DNA of 7,096 bases, taken from contig CANREX010000078.1 of the NCBI GenBank assembly GCA_947629735.1, forward strand, positions 1 through 7,096, written 5' to 3'. The translations under genes and the position numbers were made by a program. The stretch is from an uncultured Clostridia bacterium. GTDB lineage: Bacteria > Bacillota > Clostridia > Christensenellales > Borkfalkiaceae. This document shows positions 1 through 6,724 of this stretch, piece after piece; the first letter of the stretch is position 1; every line of letters starts with the position of its first letter. The notes under the pieces were generated by a model. It was not told the DNA's origin and made no database searches. It worked only from the letters and a program-made list of their open reading frames with translations.

Positions 1-351
1 GTTAGTGCCAGTGACAGCCACCGCCGTCGCGCGCAGATAGAGCGAGCCTAGCTCTTCCTCGCCTATTATCGCTTTGCCCGCCTTGCGGAAAGCTACGGGC
101 AGGCGGTTGTCTATCGGAATCCCCGGGCTGAGCACGAGGACGTCGCACGCGTTTATCGCCTCGTCGAGCGTTTCAGCCGTGACGGACGTCGCCCCGCTCT
201 CTTTCAGCTTTTCGATAGTTTCGTTTATCTTGTCCGACGAAAAATCGTCGTAAATGTAGACCGCCGCGCCCCTACGCAGCAAAAATTCCGCGCTTGCTTC
301 GCCCGAGCGGGAAAGCCCCGCAACTAAAAATTTCTGATTGCCGTAATACAT
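1..351 (-). CDS. murD: UDP-N-acetylmuramoylalanine--D-glutamate ligase MurD, N-terminal part (cut by the window edge)
   Basis: MurD is the cytoplasmic ATP-dependent ligase that adds D-glutamate to UDP-MurNAc-L-alanine in peptidoglycan precursor synthesis. I translated 117 codons from the ATG at 351 to the window edge, with no stop. Visible family features are the N-terminal Rossmann-like UDP-binding domain with GLSRSG at residues 12-17, VLVLSPGIP at 71-79, IIGEEELGSL at 95-104 (matching the usual GEIEL region), and the start of the Mur ligase P-loop, VAVTGTN at 111-117; the GKTT that should follow lies outside. The ATG is preceded by GAGGT at good spacing, and this ribosome site overlaps the mraY stop codon (TGAGG), leaving a 6-bp gap. 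Position after mraY is the usual dcw order. It would use the product of MurI, whose gene ends this operon region at the other side. Identification is firm; the C-terminal two thirds are unseen. Confidence 0.95.
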   Translation of the reverse strand, partial: MYYGNQKFLVAGLSRSGEASAEFLLRRGAAVYIYDDFSSDKINETIEKLKESGATSVTAETLDEAINACDVLVLSPGIPIDNRLPVAFRKAGKAIIGEEELGSLYLRATAVAVTGTN

Positions 352-357
352 TTTACC

Positions 358-1302
358 TCACAAAAAAATCAAACATAACATTCCGACAAGAGAGGTTATA
401 AGCGCGTAGGCGTAAGAAATTTTACACTCCGTGTACCCCTTCATCTGGAAATGATGGTGCAACGGCGCCATGAGAAAAACCCTCTTCTTCGTTCGCTTAT
501 AGTATATTACCTGTATTATTACGGTTAGACCTGAAATCACGAACATAATTCCCATAACGGGTATATACAGCGTGTTTGAAGAGAACACCGACACGCACGC
601 GACCAGCCCGCCGAGGGCGAGCGAGCCCGTATCCCCCATAAATACAGCCGCTTTGTTGACGTTGAACAGCAAAAACGCGGCGAGCGCGCCCACCGCGGCA
701 AAGCAAACCGTAGAAAGAGAATGTCCGCCCACCGCCAACATCGCGCCGAAAAACGCGAGATAGGCAAGGCTTGTCCCGCCCGCGAGACCGTCCAGCCCGT
801 CGGTGAGATTGACGCAGTTCACCGTGGCGAGAAAGACGAACAATACGACGGGAATTATCCCCCAACCTATATTGACGCTCAGCCCGCCCGCAAAGGGTAT
901 GCTCAGCGACGTTATCTTATTGACATAGCAATATACGGCGGCTATCAGCGCGATAGCCGTCTGGAACAGAATTTTCTGATAGGGCTTCAACCCCTCGTTT
1001 TCCTTGCGGTAAATCTTCAAAAAGTCGTCCGCAAAGCCCACTATCATAAAACCTCCCACCATTACGAGCGTGAGGTTCAAGACGTTGTTTTGCAGCCCGC
1101 CGAAGCCGAGGGAAATTACTATTATCGCAGCGATAAACGCGAGACCGCCCATTGTGGGCGTGCCGTTTTTGTCCTTGTGTTCCTTGACGTAGCCGAGAAT
1201 GTACTGCCCCGCTTTTAACCTTTTCAAAAGGGGCGTTAAGCAGGCGGTCAGCACCGCGGACGCAGCAAAGGCGGCAAGCGCCGCCGCAAGATATATCTTC
1301 AT
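358..1302 (-). CDS. mraY: Phospho-N-acetylmuramoyl-pentapeptide-transferase MraY (lipid I synthase)
   Basis: MraY is the integral membrane enzyme that transfers phospho-MurNAc-pentapeptide from UDP to undecaprenyl phosphate, making lipid I on the inner face of the membrane. The 314-residue protein is very hydrophobic with many membrane segments, as expected for the roughly ten-helix fold, and slightly shorter than most homologues. Signature motifs are present in order: GTPTMGG at 47-53, the Mg-binding ADDF at 91-94, NLTDGLDGLAGG at 165-176, FMGDTGSLALGG at 221-232, and the histidine motif HHHFQMKG at 282-289. The start ATG lies 3 bp after the murE stop and has no recognisable Shine-Dalgarno sequence in the preceding 25 bases, so translation probably depends on ribosomes finishing murE. 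murF, normally just upstream, is absent. Start and identity are both well supported. Confidence 0.97.
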   Translation of the reverse strand: MKIYLAAALAAFAASAVLTACLTPLLKRLKAGQYILGYVKEHKDKNGTPTMGGLAFIAAIIVISLGFGGLQNNVLNLTLVMVGGFMIVGFADDFLKIYRKENEGLKPYQKILFQTAIALIAAVYCYVNKITSLSIPFAGGLSVNIGWGIIPVVLFVFLATVNCVNLTDGLDGLAGGTSLAYLAFFGAMLAVGGHSLSTVCFAAVGALAAFLLFNVNKAAVFMGDTGSLALGGLVACVSVFSSNTLYIPVMGIMFVISGLTVIIQVIYYKRTKKRVFLMAPLHHHFQMKGYTECKISYAYALITSLVGMLCLIFL

Positions 1303-1305
1303 AAT

Positions 1306-2745
1306 TCAGCTTATAAGTTTTTTTATTACCGTATTATCGTTATAGCTGTGTTTTATACCCATGATTTCCTGATAATTTTCCCCGCCTTTGCCCGCAACGA
1401 GAAGGATATCCCCCTCGGATAAGAGGTTTACGGCGTATTCGGTAGCACTTTCCCTGTCCGTCACAGACACGTACTGCCCGCCCGCTTTCTTCACGCCCTC
1501 CTCTATTTCCGAGATTATTCCGTAGGGGTCTTCATACCTCGGATTGTCGGATGTCAAAATAACGAAATCCGCGTTTTTTGCGGCAATTTCCCCCATGACG
1601 GGGCGTTTGCCCGCATCGCGGTTGCCCCCGCACCCGAACAGGCAATACAGCTTGCCCTTGCACAGCTTTTTGAGCGCGGAAAGAGATTTTTCCAACCCGT
1701 CGGGGGTATGCGCGAAGTCCACGAATATTTCCCCGCCCTTGTACACCGCCACCCTTTCGAGCCTGCCCGACACCCTTTCGAGCGAGTAAAGCCCCTCGGC
1801 AATTACGGAAAGTTTGACTCCGAGAGCGTGCGCGCACGTCGCCGCCGCGAGGGCGTTATAGACGTTGTGCTCCGCGGGCAGTTTGAGAGAAATCTCGTAA
1901 ATCTCGTCGCTGAGATTTATCACGAACGAACTTCCGTCGGTACGCCCGACGATGTCCACCGCGAACGTATCGGCGGGATTGTGCAGGCCGTAACTGAGCA
2001 CGTCGGGCAGCGCGTTGAACAGCTGCGCGCCGAGCTCGTCGTCGGTATTGACTATCGCCACCGAGCATCTGCCCCTTTCGAACAGGCGGCATTTCGCCTC
2101 GGCGTACGTCTGCATATCCTTGAAAAAATCGAGGTGGTCGCGCGTGCAGTTCGTCAGAATTCCAGCCTCGAAATGCAGTCCGCATATCTTGTCGAAGTAC
2201 AGCGCGTGCGCGGACGTCTCCATAAACACGTACTCAACCCCGGCGTTTGCCATGTCGCGGAATATCCTGTGCAGGAAAACGGGGTCGGGCGTGGTGAGCT
2301 CCGGCGCTATAAATATATCACCGTACGCTATGCCGAGAGTGCCGATTACCCCCGTTTTTGCTCCGTTTTTGTCGAAAATGCTCTTCAACATGTATGTAGT
2401 CGTCGTCTTGCCGTTTGTGCCCGTGACGGCGACGAGCTTTAATTTTTTATCCGAATGTCCGTAAAACGCTGCGGTGAGTTGGGTCATGGCGGCGCGCCCA
2501 TCCTCTACGATTATGACGGGTATTCCCTCCGCCGCAACTTCCCTTTCGCACACGATCGCCGCCGCCCCGCAAGATACGGCTTTGCGCGCAAAATCGTGGG
2601 AATCCCTGTTTGTCCCCTTATAACAGACGAAAAGGTCGCCCTCGCACACCGAATCCGCGTTGATTTCTATCCCCGCTATCTCCGTATCCGCGTTTCCGCG
2701 CATGTCCTCATAATTCAAGTCCTTTATAAGCTCGCTCAGCTTCAT
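1306..2745 (-). CDS. murE: UDP-MurNAc-L-Ala-D-Glu:meso-diaminopimelate ligase MurE
   Basis: MurE is the cytoplasmic ligase that adds the third stem residue to UDP-MurNAc-L-Ala-D-Glu. With the ATG start it is 479 residues, normal for the family. The P-loop TGTNGKTT is at 108-115, TRDHLD at 201-206, and EAKCRLF at about 216-222 contains the lysine (K218) that is carbamylated in Mur ligases. HTPDG follows at 346-350 and DNPR at 400-403. DNPR is the established signature of meso-diaminopimelate specificity. Two places differ from the common form: METSAHAL (usually MEVSSHAL) and GKGGENYQE (usually GKGHE.YQ). I chose the ATG at 2745 because GAGGGG (2755-2750) lies 4 to 6 bases before it. A GTG at 2757, four residues longer and overlapping the ftsI stop as GTGA, has no ribosome site. 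It follows ftsI with an 8-bp gap and precedes mraY by 3 bp. Confidence 0.96.
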   Translation of the reverse strand: MKLSELIKDLNYEDMRGNADTEIAGIEINADSVCEGDLFVCYKGTNRDSHDFARKAVSCGAAAIVCEREVAAEGIPVIIVEDGRAAMTQLTAAFYGHSDKKLKLVAVTGTNGKTTTTYMLKSIFDKNGAKTGVIGTLGIAYGDIFIAPELTTPDPVFLHRIFRDMANAGVEYVFMETSAHALYFDKICGLHFEAGILTNCTRDHLDFFKDMQTYAEAKCRLFERGRCSVAIVNTDDELGAQLFNALPDVLSYGLHNPADTFAVDIVGRTDGSSFVINLSDEIYEISLKLPAEHNVYNALAAATCAHALGVKLSVIAEGLYSLERVSGRLERVAVYKGGEIFVDFAHTPDGLEKSLSALKKLCKGKLYCLFGCGGNRDAGKRPVMGEIAAKNADFVILTSDNPRYEDPYGIISEIEEGVKKAGGQYVSVTDRESATEYAVNLLSEGDILLVAGKGGENYQEIMGIKHSYNDNTVIKKLIS

Positions 2746-2749
2746 ATAT

Positions 2750-2755
2750 CCCCTC
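2750..2755 (-). promoter_or_regulatory. Ribosome binding site that decides the murE start
   Basis: On the minus strand the ftsI stop TGA (2756-2754) runs directly into GGGG, giving GAGGGG followed by ATAT and the ATG at 2745. This favours the ATG over the longer GTG start at 2757. The same layout, with the stop TGA forming the first bases of the ribosome site (TGAGG), recurs at the mraY-murD junction at 354-360. Confidence 0.7.
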
Positions 2756-4493
2756 ACTCAAACGGTTTGATGTCCTTTATTTTTATTATGTCCTCGAAAA
2801 TTTCCTTTGCGACGGGCGCGGCGACCGCGCTGCCGTAATATGTGCCCTGCGGCTCGTCGACTATTATCAGCGCGAGGTATTTGGGCGCGTCCGCGGGGAA
2901 AAAGCCGACGAACGACGACACGTATTTGCCCTGCGCGATATGCCCGTCCTCGTATTTTTGCGCCGTGCCCGTCTTTCCGCCCACCTTATAGCCCTGAATG
3001 AACGCTTTTTTGCCGCTGCCTTCTGCGACGACGCCTTCGAGCATGCCCGCAAGCATTGCGGAAGCCTGTTCGCTTATTACTTTGCGCTTTAAGGTGACGG
3101 GGTTGACTTCCACTTCCTTGCCGTCGTGGGAAATAACGCTCTTTAAAAGGTGAGGAACGTAGTAGTTTCCGCCGTTTATCGCGGCGGCGACGGCGCATGC
3201 GAGCTGCAAGCCCGTGACGGCTATCGTCTGCCCGAAACCTATTCTCGCGAGGTCGCAATCCCTCACAAGCGTTTCGGGAACGAGCATGCCGAGTGCTTCG
3301 CCCGAAAAATCTATGCCCGTCACGTTGCCCAGCCCGAACGCCGAGAGATAATCGTAAAACGTATCCCTGCCGAGCGCGAGCGCAATGTCAGTAAAGCAGG
3401 GGTTACAGCTGTTGTTCAGCGCCTGCGCGAGCGTCTGGTTGGAGTGTTTGCCGTTCGCGTGGTCCGACCAGCACTTAATCTTTGTGCCGTCCACCGTGCG
3501 CGTGCGGCTGCCGTTGAATATGTATTCGGGCGAAAACGCGCTCTTGTTGCCCTTTAAGTACTCTTCGAGGTCCGCCGCGGCGGTCACGACCTTGAAAGTC
3601 GAACCCGGCTCGTAGATGTCGCTCACCACGCAATTCCTCGTCAAAGCGTTGAGGGTTTGCATGTCCTCTCTCGGCACGTCGTTTAAATCGTATGAAGGAT
3701 AGTTGACGAGCGCCAGAACGCCGAAGTCGCGCGGGTCGAGCACTATGCAGGAGGCACGCTTTGCGCCCGAGGAGAGATAGACAGCTTTAATCGCCTCTTC
3801 CGCTGCGAGCTGAACGTCGATATCCACTGTCAGCCGCACCTCGTTGCCGCCCGTCGCCTCCGTGTAGAGTATGCGGGAATCTTCCGTCTGCACTCCTACT
3901 ATATCCGTCGTGAAGGATATTTCACCGTTCACTCCGCAGAGGACGTTCTCATAGTATTTTTCTATCCCGCTCAGCCCCGTGCCGTCGTTCGCGGTGAAGC
4001 CGAGCACCTGACAGAGCGCGTCGCCGTAGGAATAAACGCGGGTGTTGTCCTTGGCGTAATACACCCCCGCGATGTCGTATGAGGCGAGTTTTTCTATCTT
4101 TTCCTTGCTTACCTGCCGCGCGATTGTAATCTCCGACACCTTGCCCGAACTTATCTTTTCAAGCACTTCGCCCGCGTCCAGATTGAGAGCCGCCGCAATT
4201 ACCGTTGCGGAATACTCCGCGTTTACGACGGCGTTGGGACGGACGAAAACGCTGTACGAAAGCGTATTCCCCGCAAGTACCTGTCCGTTTGCATCGGTTA
4301 TTTTCCCCCGCGTGGCAACGACGGGTATTTCCCTGTTCCACTGATCGGTAGCGCGCATGACGAGCTTCCCGCCTTGAACGACCTGAATATAGAAAAACCT
4401 TATGAATATCACCAAAAAAATAAAGGTTATCGCCAGAATCACTGACAATAACCTCTTTTGTAAAACCGTTATTGAAAAACCTTGTTTTTTAAT
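2754..4493 (-). CDS. ftsI: Septal class B penicillin-binding protein (FtsI/PBP2b type transpeptidase), probable non-ATG start
   Basis: This is a membrane-anchored D,D-transpeptidase that cross-links septal peptidoglycan with FtsW and the FtsL complex. Numbered from the proposed ATT at 4493 (579 residues), it has a short basic cytoplasmic tail, one membrane helix at about 15-31, the class B pedestal with RGKI at 62-65, and the transpeptidase domain with STFK at 298-301 (nucleophile S298), SCN at 362-364 and KTGTAQ at 507-512. It ends just after this domain, with no PASTA repeats, unlike SpoVD or pneumococcal PBP2x. The start is unusual: there is no ATG anywhere between the ftsL stop and the membrane helix. 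The ATT is preceded by GGAG 10 bases upstream and gives a typical N-terminus (MKKQGFSITVLQKRLL). Alternatives are TTG at 4610 (overlaps ftsL, no ribosome site), TTG at 4448, and GTG at 4442 (AAGAGG nine bases upstream, but starting inside the helix). Product identity is firm; the start is not. Confidence 0.93.
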   Translation of the reverse strand: MKKQGFSITVLQKRLLSVILAITFIFLVIFIRFFYIQVVQGGKLVMRATDQWNREIPVVATRGKITDANGQVLAGNTLSYSVFVRPNAVVNAEYSATVIAAALNLDAGEVLEKISSGKVSEITIARQVSKEKIEKLASYDIAGVYYAKDNTRVYSYGDALCQVLGFTANDGTGLSGIEKYYENVLCGVNGEISFTTDIVGVQTEDSRILYTEATGGNEVRLTVDIDVQLAAEEAIKAVYLSSGAKRASCIVLDPRDFGVLALVNYPSYDLNDVPREDMQTLNALTRNCVVSDIYEPGSTFKVVTAAADLEEYLKGNKSAFSPEYIFNGSRTRTVDGTKIKCWSDHANGKHSNQTLAQALNNSCNPCFTDIALALGRDTFYDYLSAFGLGNVTGIDFSGEALGMLVPETLVRDCDLARIGFGQTIAVTGLQLACAVAAAINGGNYYVPHLLKSVISHDGKEVEVNPVTLKRKVISEQASAMLAGMLEGVVAEGSGKKAFIQGYKVGGKTGTAQKYEDGHIAQGKYVSSFVGFFPADAPKYLALIIVDEPQGTYYGSAVAAPVAKEIFEDIIKIKDIKPFE

Positions 4494-4503
4494 TTTTTTA
4501 TAT

Positions 4504-4507
4504 CTCC
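4504..4507 (-). promoter_or_regulatory. Candidate ribosome binding site for ftsI with an ATT start
   Basis: The minus strand carries GGAG here, 10 bases before an in-frame ATT at 4493. It is the best ribosome-site match in the ftsL-ftsI gap upstream of the membrane segment. Its fit to an N-terminus of normal FtsI length is the main argument for ATT initiation. A second candidate, AAGAGG at about 4452-4457, would serve the GTG at 4442. Confidence 0.45.
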
Positions 4508-4510
4508 GTT

Positions 4511-4584
4511 TTGTTTTATGAACAAATCGCGCGTCGGCTCGTTTATTTGATGAGCAAATCGCGTTATTTAATAAGCAAGTCGCG
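4511..4584 (-). repeat. Three copies of a 21-bp repeat at the end of ftsL and in the ftsL-ftsI gap
   Basis: On the minus strand, copy 1 (4584-4564) encodes the last six residues of the FtsL-like protein plus its stop, RDLLIK-stop. Copy 2 (4563-4543) follows at once, in the same frame, and again reads RDLLIK-stop. The two copies differ at three of 21 bases, all at codon third positions (GAC/GAT, CTT/CTC, ATT/ATC). After an 11-bp spacer, copy 3 (4531-4511) differs from copy 2 at three bases; its last codon is CAA instead of TAA and it lies in another frame relative to ftsL. The simplest reading is local tandem duplication of the ftsL 3' end. Copy 2 also contains a small inverted repeat, ATTTG/CAAAT around five bases. 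A functional role is not shown. Confidence 0.85.
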
Positions 4585-5256
4585 CACCGACTCGGGAACG
4601 AGGTCGGCAATCGAAGTATTTACTCCCGCGAGCGCGCCCCTTACCGCCGTTATGTCGTTTTCGACTACCGCTATGTCTGCGTTGAGCCCCGCGATTATCG
4701 AAGAATTTACTATTATGAGCGTCAAAAGCGCGACAATCACGGTGACGACCACCGCTATGATTATTATTTCGCGCTTGCCTAAAATATGCGCCTTTTTAGC
4801 CGCGGAAGCCTTGATCTCGCTCTTCGCTTCGGCTTTGCCTATCGTCTGATATTGGATAGTCGTGGGCGTGGGGCGGAGATCTTCGTTGTCCTCCTCGCTG
4901 TCGTCGTCCGCATGCGACATAACTTCGGGCTCGGAGACCCTGTTTATGGGGTGATCCGCGCGGAAAAGTATGGAATCCGCACGCGCGTTTTCTACAAGAT
5001 AGGGGCGGGCGGGTGCGGCGGGCGCTTCGGCTTTTATCTCCTCGGGCTGCCTTACCTCGCTCTCCTCTTCGTAATCTGCGGAAAAGACATCTTCGATCTT
5101 GCTGTCAGGATTTATCAGCCTTGCATAAGTATCCCTTATTCTCGCATTATGAACTTCTTCTTCGTTAAAGCAGTCCTCGTAAGACTGATATGCTCCGAAG
5201 GGCATTCTAAGTTTTTCCGAGGGTCTGCGTTCTAAAACGGGTGTTTCGGCTGCCAT
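4564..5256 (-). CDS. FtsL-like septal division protein with a long cytoplasmic N-terminal extension
   Basis: The 230-residue protein has a single membrane helix at about 163-184, preceded by basic residues (AAKKAHILGKRE), so the first 160 residues should be cytoplasmic and the last 45 outside. The outer part has an unbroken heptad pattern of hydrophobic residues at 188, 191, 195, 198, 202, 205, 209, 212, 216 and 219, a short coiled coil. Together with its place between rsmH and ftsI, this is the FtsL pattern: FtsL/DivIC-type bitopic proteins connect to FtsQ/DivIB and activate FtsW-FtsI. Sequence similarity alone would not identify it, so the call rests on topology and position. The cytoplasmic part is unusually long and partly acidic and low in complexity (59-85 and 117-127), with a less biased segment at 11-52 containing YARLINP. 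The start has the clearest ribosome site of the cluster, AAAGGAG nine bases before the ATG. Its 3' end is tandemly repeated beyond the stop. Confidence 0.85.
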   Translation of the reverse strand: MAAETPVLERRPSEKLRMPFGAYQSYEDCFNEEEVHNARIRDTYARLINPDSKIEDVFSADYEEESEVRQPEEIKAEAPAAPARPYLVENARADSILFRADHPINRVSEPEVMSHADDDSEEDNEDLRPTPTTIQYQTIGKAEAKSEIKASAAKKAHILGKREIIIIAVVVTVIVALLTLIIVNSSIIAGLNADIAVVENDITAVRGALAGVNTSIADLVPESVRDLLIK

Positions 5257-5265
5257 TATAAATTA

Positions 5266-5272
5266 CTCCTTT
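5266..5272 (-). promoter_or_regulatory. Strong ribosome binding site of the ftsL-like gene
   Basis: The minus strand reads AAAGGAG, nine bases before the ATG at 5256, in the 25-bp gap after rsmH. rsmH and mraY have no such site, so this gene is the one in the cluster most clearly set up for independent translation initiation. Confidence 0.75.
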
Positions 5273-5281
5273 GCCTTATCA

Positions 5282-6223
5282 TTAGATTATTTTTTCCGCT
5301 ACCCGAAGTTTGGCACATTTTGAACGGGAATTTATTGCCATTTCCTTTAAGGAAGCGATAATCGGTTTCTTGGTTATTATTTCAATCTCTTTCTTCTTGC
5401 CGCATACGCACACGGGCAGGCTTTTATCGCATATACAGTCCGTTTCGAGCTCTCTGAACGCGTTTTTGACTATCCTGTCCTCCAACGAATGGAACGTGAG
5501 TATCGCGATCCTTCCGCCCTTTTTCAACCTTCTCGTCAAGCCCGTCACACATTCGTACAGACCGTTGAGCTCGCCGTTGACTTCTATCCTTATCGCCTGA
5601 AAGCTCTTGCGCGCCGCAGGTCCGTTTTGTCGGAACTTTGCGGGTATGCTCTTTTCTATTATCTCCGCGAATTGCCCGCACGTAGTTATGCGGCTCTTCT
5701 GCCTTTCCTTTTCTATGTTGGTAGCTATTATCGGCGCGAATCTCTCTTCGCCGTAAACTTTCAAAATTTTTGCTATTTGCTCTTTCGGGTATTCGTTCAG
5801 CACCGTTTCCGCTGTGAGGGGCGACGTCCTGTCCATTCTCATATCGAGGGGCGCTTCGCTCTTCAAATAGGAAAACCCGCGCTCGGGATTATCTATCTGG
5901 TAACTCGACACGCCGAAGTCAAGCAATATTCCGTCTACCTTTTCGACGCCTTCGAGCCCGAACACCTTGTCGAAGTCTTTATAATCCGACTTGTAAATCT
6001 TAAACCGCCCTTCGAATTCTTTCAGCCGCTCGCCCGCCGCCGCTATCGCTTCGTCGTCGAGGTCGGTCGCAAACAGCCTGCCCGAAGGGGCGCTCCGCTT
6101 CAAAATCTCGTATGAGTGACCCCCGCCGCCTATCGTTCCGTCGAAGTAAACCCCACCGTCTTTGATTTGCAAGGTTTCAATGCACTCCTCTTTCATCACA
6201 GGGATATGGGAAAAGGCGGGCAT
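5282..6223 (-). CDS. rsmH: 16S rRNA (cytosine(1402)-N(4))-methyltransferase RsmH (MraW)
   Basis: RsmH is the SAM-dependent methyltransferase that modifies N4 of C1402 in the decoding centre of 16S rRNA; it is cytoplasmic and acts on the small subunit. The 313-residue protein has normal length. Motifs are HIPVMKEE at 6-13, the SAM loop GGGGHS at 32-37, ILLDFGVSS at 99-107, PLDMRMD at 125-131, SFQAIRIEVNGEL at 207-219 and LTFHSLEDR at 242-250. The C-terminal part holds the CxC...CxC cluster (C263, C265, C272, C274), a form common in Bacillota. The ATG at 6223 lies one base after the mraZ stop (TGATATG) and lacks a good ribosome site, so its translation is probably coupled to mraZ. Coupling fits the established finding in E. 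coli that MraZ and RsmH act antagonistically. Identification is firm. Confidence 0.97.
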   Translation of the reverse strand: MPAFSHIPVMKEECIETLQIKDGGVYFDGTIGGGGHSYEILKRSAPSGRLFATDLDDEAIAAAGERLKEFEGRFKIYKSDYKDFDKVFGLEGVEKVDGILLDFGVSSYQIDNPERGFSYLKSEAPLDMRMDRTSPLTAETVLNEYPKEQIAKILKVYGEERFAPIIATNIEKERQKSRITTCGQFAEIIEKSIPAKFRQNGPAARKSFQAIRIEVNGELNGLYECVTGLTRRLKKGGRIAILTFHSLEDRIVKNAFRELETDCICDKSLPVCVCGKKKEIEIITKKPIIASLKEMAINSRSKCAKLRVAEKII

Positions 6224-6224
6224 A

Positions 6225-6662
6225 TCAAAAATCGAGGTTGGCGATTACGTCGTCGTAATTTGCGCTGACGTCCGCGAAGTATGCATCGTAGTTGGACTTC
6301 GACCAGATTTCCGCCCTGTCGCCCACGCCGATGACCACGATGTCCTTTTCGTTTTTGGAAAAAGCGAGGTGATCGCGCAGCTCCGGACTGAGAACTATTC
6401 TTCCCTGCCCGTCCTCCGTCGCGGGGGTTATCGTGCGCATAAACGCGCGCAGATTCTTCTGCTTTTCGACTTCCGAAAGTTTGGTCTGCTTTACCGCTTC
6501 GAGCTTTGCGTCCATTTCGCTCTGCGGATAGACGTAAAGGCAATGATGGTCGCCCTTGGCAAAGCAATACTCGTCGCCGAGCTCTTTTTTAAGCCTTGCT
6601 GGAATTCTTATTCTGTTTTTTGCGTCGAGCTGATGTTTATACTCGCCTGTCAACAGAGCCAT
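6225..6662 (-). CDS. mraZ: Transcriptional regulator MraZ
   Basis: MraZ is a ring-forming DNA-binding protein that binds short repeated boxes in the promoter of its own dcw operon. The 145-residue protein has the usual length and two tandem AbrB/SpoVT-like half-domains. The first contains LDAKNRIRIPARLKKEL at 12-28 and the second DGQGRIVLSPELRDHL at 84-99; these paired D-x-(K/Q)-x-R-I segments are the family signature. The start ATG at 6662 is preceded by two AAAAGG runs, the upstream one at the better spacing. It is the first gene of the transcription unit, about 27 bases below the predicted transcription start, and two candidate MraZ boxes overlap that promoter, which suggests autoregulation. 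The mraZ stop is one base from the rsmH start. Confidence 0.97.
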   Translation of the reverse strand: MALLTGEYKHQLDAKNRIRIPARLKKELGDEYCFAKGDHHCLYVYPQSEMDAKLEAVKQTKLSEVEKQKNLRAFMRTITPATEDGQGRIVLSPELRDHLAFSKNEKDIVVIGVGDRAEIWSKSNYDAYFADVSANYDDVIANLDF

Positions 6663-6695
6663 AGTCCTTTTGCCTTTTCGTCAGTTAGTGAAATC

Positions 6696-6724
6696 ATTTT
6701 ACCATACGTTTTGACCACTGTCAA
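6696..6724 (-). promoter_or_regulatory. Housekeeping-type promoter of the dcw operon
   Basis: The minus strand shows a perfect -35 TTGACA (6724-6719), a 17-bp spacer and a -10 TAAAAT (6701-6696) with an extended TGG just before it. Transcription should begin near 6689, giving a leader of about 27 bases before mraZ. An AT-rich block of A and T runs at about 6732-6757, directly upstream of the -35, could act as an UP element. The rest of the gap from 6663 to 6796 shows no gene and no convincing GC-rich terminator for murI. No comparable promoter was seen between mraZ and murD, so this is likely the main promoter for all seven genes. Confidence 0.88.

Noticed and set aside
721..1218. Open frame on the plus strand (165 codons)
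   Set aside because: Antisense to mraY, rich in charged residues and without any recognisable motif.
1708..2442. Long open frame on the plus strand (244 codons)
   Set aside because: It is antisense to murE. No ribosome site or recognisable domain; the composition (rich in R, H, V) is that of a reverse-strand shadow of a gene with G/C-rich third positions.
4497..4525. Possible internal promoter before ftsI on the minus strand (TTGTTC, 17 bp, TATAAA)
   Set aside because: The -10 match is good, but the -35 has only three matching bases. The transcript would begin after the favoured ATT start, so it could serve only the GTG start at 4442. AT-rich sequence gives such matches easily.
2754..4610. 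Taking the TTG at 4610 as the ftsI start
   Set aside because: It overlaps the end of ftsL by 47 bases, has no ribosome site, and adds 39 residues that are mostly translated repeat sequence in a foreign frame.
5489..6115. Open frame on the plus strand (208 codons)
   Set aside because: Fully antisense to rsmH, whose motifs are complete. No family resemblance and shadow-type composition.
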